Below, piece after piece: positions 34,601-37,646 of a DNA stretch of 37,646 nucleotides. Below the pieces are notes generated by a model. The model was not told the DNA's origin, searched no databases, and worked only from the letters and a program-made list of their open reading frames with translations. Made by a program: the position numbers and the translations under genes. This stretch comes from Bacteroidales bacterium. GTDB lineage: Bacteria > Bacteroidota > Bacteroidia > Bacteroidales > WCHB1-69. Within the stretch, counting starts at the first letter, position 1. The number at the start of each line of letters is the position of its first letter. The stretch is from NCBI GenBank assembly GCA_023229985.1, contig JALNYF010000013.1, positions 1 through 37,646 of the forward strand, given 5' to 3'.

Positions 34601-35746
34601 TATGCGTGGACTTCGTGGGATTGCTATCGTCGTTTGTTGCAAACATGGGGAATGTCGCACGGTTTGGATAGGAACGATTTTGACCAAATTATCATCAACT
34701 ATAAAAAGAAATATAATGTATTGCAAAAAATCGATTTCACGCCGGAATATATGAAGGAGATTGCTTTTGCATACAAGCAACTTTTGATAGATAACCACAT
34801 CGAATTTGAGACTGACCCGTTTGAACAGTTAAAAAAGGCTGTTTTATCGGTATTTGATTCTTGGAACTCGCCACGTGCCATCGTCTATCGAAATCACATG
34901 CATATTGCCAACGAGTGGGGAACGGCAGCCATTATTCAAAAAATGGTATTGGGAAATATTCATCGCGAATCCGGTTCGGGCGTTGTTTTTACCCGCGATA
35001 TCAAAAAAAATCGCTCCGCGATCAGCTTGACCGGTGACTTCTCGTTCTTAAGTCAGGGCGAAGATATTGTGGGCGGATTAGTCAACACCTTGCCAATCAG
35101 TGAATCACAGCGTGTCAAAGAGTACCAAAACTCTCCGTTCTCCTTGGAAACGGCTTTCCCGGCAATTTTCAACAAACTCTACCAAACAGCAAAACGGATG
35201 ATTGAAACTGATGGATTCAGCCATCAGGAGATTGAGTTCACTTTTGAAACCTCCGCAGCTGAAGATTTGTACATTTTGCAAACCCGCAATATGGCGGTGG
35301 TACATCAGGATAATGTGGAAACCTTTGCCACCCCGCACGAACAAATGGACAAAGTCGGCAGCGGAATCGGTATCGGAAATCGTGTGCTAAATGGCATTAT
35401 TGTTTTTGATATGGATGATATTCAGCAAGTTAGAAACGGCAAGGAACCTGAACAGAACATCGTTTTGGTACGTCCGGACACTGTCCCCGATGATATAGAA
35501 TTGATTATTGAGTGCGATGGTTTGATGACTGCACGGGGCGGTGCCACCTCCCATGCCGCCGTTACTGCCGCCACTTTGGGCAAAACCTGTGTCGTCAATT
35601 GCGATGCGCTGAATGTGTATGAAAAAGAAAAACGGTGTACCATCAACGGAACCCCCTTCAAAGTCTTTGACCCCGTGGCTATTGACGGACGGAATGGACT
35701 GATTTACAAGGGTAATTACCTTGTAATCATAGATGAATTTAATTAA
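31640..35746 (+). CDS. Dikinase-like protein: unknown N-terminal region plus PPDK ATP-grasp and phosphohistidine domains, no PEP barrel
   Basis: A 1368-residue cytosolic protein. From about residue 875 it matches pyruvate phosphate dikinase: VFLGSKAYYLKKLYLN, VPPGFVVTTEVF, LLLSVRSGSAISMPGAMNTF (about 951-970), SWDCYRRLLQTWG, SWNSPRAIVYRNHMHI, GTAAIIQKMVLGN, SGSGVVFTRD, QGEDIVGGLV and LYILQTRNMAV of the nucleotide-binding domain, then VLVRPDTVPDDI and LMTARGGATSHAAVTAATLG with the phosphorylatable His (H1305). It then stops about 60 residues later: the roughly 350-residue PEP/pyruvate barrel is absent. Residues 1 to about 870 are mostly helical by composition and match nothing I know. Transfer of a phosphoryl group from ATP via His1305 to an unknown acceptor is the inference. 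It is coupled to both GAPDH genes. Confidence 0.85.
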   Translation: MIEMIKSKALEVNLSRTKNVPYTIPDEHKWFMELSEKYWGVNKRVTDFFNEYHHPFSNRKEVVNTLVHVTIGDFWLYKEKTPEEQKRIIDIMLGIYRQLLGEKLPDILTKQLVYVFLDFLAANDDVLVQNGNGVSEIIKILDDNFEKNSFSYLSNIGHFKKKLTSAAEAEATAHDTFVFMKKLIGENIRFWKESTQIEKWYEANCAKMSHNYLAEIEPLGISMFNEYETAIHEAASWNDLCANAFTFSDIIDAFKSKIEVFEKASEQFCYIFYLLHLSGTVYHREHLLIELNKVIKRISNELDEDQCIASMDELFAQFVDFKENHINLILDSILTLGKEIINTKNQHLIHYLENKIIQFGFITPGVTYMTNEWELKVNPCHIKNVRVWLELIEYVPETMQRLLSALIINLRIGGIFVFDTDFFQKDITRLLNSKISPIYKQTKQLARIFPVYFNEIGAEGQLRDVSTKIDELSHRNDKLIHFLRKQIHTEGNNSHIQIALDVINFWYDLKQERLFNVLPQNVYELIENQGIWVTGVHDYLHKICETTGKPLEIIIEKSTEELATICAKIEHDNPTDMKRVCLIIELYQLLKEKYIFASTDIINILKRYYFVEQTDIDKLEKCLTDGNNVETLKHIFSIMKKLNNIIFDPKQSTGWENVVYKRHIAFGIPSMYGYYKEEKFDALGLTFRLERIASVLIKNIINEINTNFFTLKTFKEICGVIQLLREGMMLDGIYDQSFDSNLKMLQYSLNSGCFTIGQYINIFQFMGGSMNEIINNYFIRPYEPLLKMIIPQQFVKPISDKHTLKKVIAQKSEVFYRELLSSSFIIQQLDNFMSEILNNLRKQINILTPEESQNLMTYDQKLAISPLYQETPYMDNQVFLGSKAYYLKKLYLNHYSVPPGFVVTTEVFRRINSIVKVEPINAELDKMIRTYLSKIEKITGLKYGDPKKPLLLSVRSGSAISMPGAMNTFLNVGLNDEITEMLSKQDNYAWTSWDCYRRLLQTWGMSHGLDRNDFDQIIINYKKKYNVLQKIDFTPEYMKEIAFAYKQLLIDNHIEFETDPFEQLKKAVLSVFDSWNSPRAIVYRNHMHIANEWGTAAIIQKMVLGNIHRESGSGVVFTRDIKKNRSAISLTGDFSFLSQGEDIVGGLVNTLPISESQRVKEYQNSPFSLETAFPAIFNKLYQTAKRMIETDGFSHQEIEFTFETSAAEDLYILQTRNMAVVHQDNVETFATPHEQMDKVGSGIGIGNRVLNGIIVFDMDDIQQVRNGKEPEQNIVLVRPDTVPDDIELIIECDGLMTARGGATSHAAVTAATLGKTCVVNCDALNVYEKEKRCTINGTPFKVFDPVAIDGRNGLIYKGNYLVIIDEFN

Positions 35747-35759
35747 AAATCAATACATT

Positions 35760-37010
35760 ATGAGTATTCAAATTCATGAAAAAAACCTTTTGGGCATTAA
35801 TGGTGCCGGTCGCATCGGCAAACTGACGATGTGGTATCATCTGACATCCAGACAATTTGACGGCATCGTCATTAATATCGGTCGCGAAGTCGGAAAAAGT
35901 CTGGAAGATTTCATCCAATCTGTGACGGTTGATTCAACTTATGGTACGCTAAGCCACTTTTTATACGGAAGGATGGGCAAAACCTGCGAAGTCAAAATTG
36001 TGGATTCTGAAAAAAACATAATTGAAATTGACGGTTTCCCAATTAAGGTGCTTACAAAACAACGTAACCCACAGAATATCAATTGGAAACAAGAAGGCGT
36101 GCGAGTCGTGGTGGATTGTACCGGGAAGTTTTTGGATCCTTCCTTCCCCGATAACGACGGGAAAGGCAGTATTTTGGGACACCTCACCGCGGGCGCAGAA
36201 TACGTCATTGCCAGCGCACCGCTCAAAATCAAACAACCCGACTTCAACGCAGAAACAACTCCTACATTAATATATGGTATCAATCATACCTGCTTCGACC
36301 CACTCCACCACCATGTAATGTCGGCAGCAAGTTGCACCACCACCGGTTTGGCGCACATGATTAAGCCTTTGTTAGAAGATAAAGAGACTAATAACGTTTT
36401 AACCGCTTCATTATCAACAGTTCACGCAGCCACCAATACGCAAAGTGTATTGGATTCGGTGCCAACTGCCGGTACCGGCGATTTGCGAAAAAATCGTTCC
36501 GTGCTCAATAATATAATATTGTCATCCACCGGAGCCGCCAAAACATTGGAAAAAGTAATACCTGAAATTGCCCATTTCGGATTCATGGCAGATTCCATTC
36601 GTATTCCCACGACGTCCGTTTCACTGATTGCTTTGAATATTACTTTTAATTCACGAATGAAAGAAAATGAAGTACCTTATATATCCGGTGATTATATCCG
36701 TGACATTTATCGCAGAGCAGCCGAAGGCGAACAAAAGGGATTGCTCCATTTTTCCATGGAGCAAAATGTTTCCATGGATTTATTAGGATTACAGTCAGCC
36801 ATCGTGATTGAAGGGAAAGAGATTCATACCCGCACCGGATTTTTGAAGATTCCGGCAGAGATACTACAATGCATCCATATCAATGACATTCAGGATGTTC
36901 ATATTCCGGTCACACACGCCAAAATTATGGGCTGGTATGACAACGAATTTGGAAGTTATGTTTCATGTTTGGGCAAATTGACGGAATATATTGCCTCGCG
37001 GATAGACTAA
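35760..37010 (+). CDS. Glyceraldehyde-3-phosphate dehydrogenase-like protein, copy 2 (divergent)
   Basis: A 416-residue GAPDH homologue, about 80 residues longer than the first. Seen: INGAGRIGKLTMW (Rossmann), AASCTTTGLAH with catalytic C192, STVHAATNTQSVLDS with the base His, NNIILSSTGAAKTLEKVIPE, and IMGWYDNEFGSYVSCLGKL. Departures: the usual CTTN is CTTT; the adenosine-binding Asp after strand 2 is replaced (INIGREVGKS), which may affect NAD versus NADP use; and insertions surround residues 30-75 and 110-130. The start at 35760 leaves 13 bases after the dikinase-like stop; an in-frame ATG at 35733 would overlap that gene. GAPDH-type chemistry is likely, exact role unknown. Confidence 0.85.
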   Translation: MSIQIHEKNLLGINGAGRIGKLTMWYHLTSRQFDGIVINIGREVGKSLEDFIQSVTVDSTYGTLSHFLYGRMGKTCEVKIVDSEKNIIEIDGFPIKVLTKQRNPQNINWKQEGVRVVVDCTGKFLDPSFPDNDGKGSILGHLTAGAEYVIASAPLKIKQPDFNAETTPTLIYGINHTCFDPLHHHVMSAASCTTTGLAHMIKPLLEDKETNNVLTASLSTVHAATNTQSVLDSVPTAGTGDLRKNRSVLNNIILSSTGAAKTLEKVIPEIAHFGFMADSIRIPTTSVSLIALNITFNSRMKENEVPYISGDYIRDIYRRAAEGEQKGLLHFSMEQNVSMDLLGLQSAIVIEGKEIHTRTGFLKIPAEILQCIHINDIQDVHIPVTHAKIMGWYDNEFGSYVSCLGKLTEYIASRID

Positions 37011-37040
37011 AATGGAATTTTGCGGACGGAGCAGGTAGAA

Positions 37041-37062
37041 AATATGATTTACAAATCATATT
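37041..37062. repeat. Perfect 10-bp palindrome downstream of the second GAPDH gene
   Basis: AATATGATTT (37041-37050) and AAATCATATT (37053-37062) are perfect complements separated by two bases. There is no T tract after it, so it is not a standard terminator. It may be an operator, a transcript-end stabiliser, or chance in A+T-rich DNA. Confidence 0.4.
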
Positions 37063-37167
37063 AATATCAACATATTACAAGAAAAACAAACAAATATTAA
37101 AAAAAAAGTTGAGGGGACATATTAATAGATTTTTTTTTGTAATTTAGCCGCCGCAAAAAAAGCGAAA

Positions 37168-37255
37168 GGAGAGATGGCCGAGTGGTCGAAGGCGCACGCC
37201 TGGAAAGTGTGTAAACGCCGAAAGCGTTTCAAGGGTTCGAATCCCTTTCTCTCCG
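37168..37255 (+). tRNA. tRNA-Ser (anticodon GGA)
   Basis: An 88-base class II tRNA. The acceptor stem GGAGAGA (37168-37174) pairs with TCTCTCC (37248-37254), discriminator G at 37255. The anticodon stem CACGC/GTGTG holds the loop CTGGAAA, giving anticodon GGA at 37202-37204, which reads UCC and UCU serine codons. A long variable arm (AAACGC...GCGTTT) and the T arm with GTTCGAAT are typical of serine tRNAs. The CCA end is not encoded, so it must be added by the enzyme at 7607. Confidence 0.96.
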
Positions 37256-37329
37256 CTGTAAAATGTTGAGAACAAAACAAATATAATAAAAAAAGAAACT
37301 AATTATTCATTAAATCATTTTAAATTATT

Positions 37330-37646
37330 ATGAAAAAACTTATTGCATTATTTACCATTTTTGGTATTTTGGCAGTTGGAGCATCCAACATGGCTTTTGC
37401 TCAAAATACGAAAAAAAATGACAAAAAGACAGTGGAACAGACTGAGAAAGCTGAAGCAACTACTGCAACCGATACTGCCGTTCAAGCGGCTGCCCCCGAA
37501 ACTACTTCCTCGATTGCGGTTGTAACAGATGAAGATAAAAATGCTTCTGTTGAGAAGAGTTTACACTATGTATTAAAAGATAAATTTGCAGAAGGTGGTC
37601 CTATTTGGATGGCACCTGTACTAATCTGCTTGATTTTAGGTTTGGC
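37330..37646 (+). CDS. exbB: ExbB/TolQ-family proton channel protein, 5' part only
   Basis: The window ends inside this gene; 105 codons are visible. They encode a signal-like first segment (KKLIALFTIFGILAVGASN, then MAFAQ), a low-complexity linker rich in Lys, Thr, Ala and Glu, and VLKDKFAEGGPIWMAPVLIC, the start of the first conserved transmembrane helix. Bacteroidota ExbB proteins have just this N-terminal signal plus acidic/Ala-rich linker before the MotA/TolQ/ExbB domain and the EGG motif. ExbB with ExbD and TonB energises outer-membrane import. The start has no Shine-Dalgarno and no clear -7 element; it may be read from upstream of the tRNA. Confidence 0.85.
   Translation, partial: MKKLIALFTIFGILAVGASNMAFAQNTKKNDKKTVEQTEKAEATTATDTAVQAAAPETTSSIAVVTDEDKNASVEKSLHYVLKDKFAEGGPIWMAPVLICLILGL

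Overview
The window looks like a stretch of chromosome from an anaerobic Bacteroidota bacterium, most likely of the Bacteroidales. The evidence is: a large secreted protein ending in a type IX secretion (Por) tail; a GldH-like lipoprotein; Bacteroidota-type promoters (TAnnTTTG at -7, few Shine-Dalgarno sites); lipid A/Kdo genes of a Gram-negative envelope; an ExbB of Bacteroidota type; and a [FeFe]-hydrogenase maturase (HydG). The DNA is A+T-rich by eye and gene-dense. No phage, CRISPR array, rRNA or intact IS was found.

Layout. (1) 52-3803, + strand: MalY/PatB-type aminotransferase, two-cluster (Fe-S)/CCG oxidoreductase subunit, and an alpha-oxoamine synthase related to serine palmitoyltransferase, closed by a strong terminator. 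(2) 3897-4439: a non-coding element with short inverted ends and a long internal hairpin; a shorter relative lies at 20359-20571. (3) 4486-7462, - strand: lincosamide/aminoglycoside nucleotidyltransferase-like protein, hemolysin III family protein, mgsA, lspA and a DksA/TraR-like regulator. (4) 7607-10420: tRNA nucleotidyltransferase (+), DUF4296-type lipoprotein (-), prs (+). (5) 10513-15735, - strand: RNase H, priA, waaA and an outer-membrane protein, tightly packed. (6) 15860-18549, + strand: FKBP isomerase, BtuF-like lipoprotein, PagL-like protein. (7) 18540-21127, - strand: hydG with its TM1266-type regulator, then coaE. (8) 21426-25465, + strand: acyltransferase, GT9 glycosyltransferase, lpxK, purine nucleoside phosphorylase. 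(9) 25456-26450, - strand: two lipoproteins. (10) 26844-30458: the T9SS cargo protein, with a terminator. (11) 30639-37010: GAPDH, a 1368-residue dikinase-like protein and a second divergent GAPDH. (12) tRNA-Ser(GGA) and the start of exbB, cut by the window end.

Most genes are housekeeping: envelope biogenesis (waaA, lpxK, GT9, acyltransferase, lspA, lipoproteins), nucleotide metabolism (prs, PNP, coaE), tRNA processing and replication restart. The most unusual unit is region 11. Two GAPDH paralogues flank, in one tightly coupled operon, a protein with the ATP-grasp and phosphohistidine domains of pyruvate phosphate dikinase. That protein lacks the C-terminal PEP/pyruvate barrel and instead carries about 870 N-terminal residues that I do not recognise. 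It looks like a glycolysis-linked phosphotransfer module of unknown acceptor.

All family calls are from reading the sequence; no database search was run. Start codons were moved inward from the longest ORF where a -7 promoter element, a signal peptide or family length required it.
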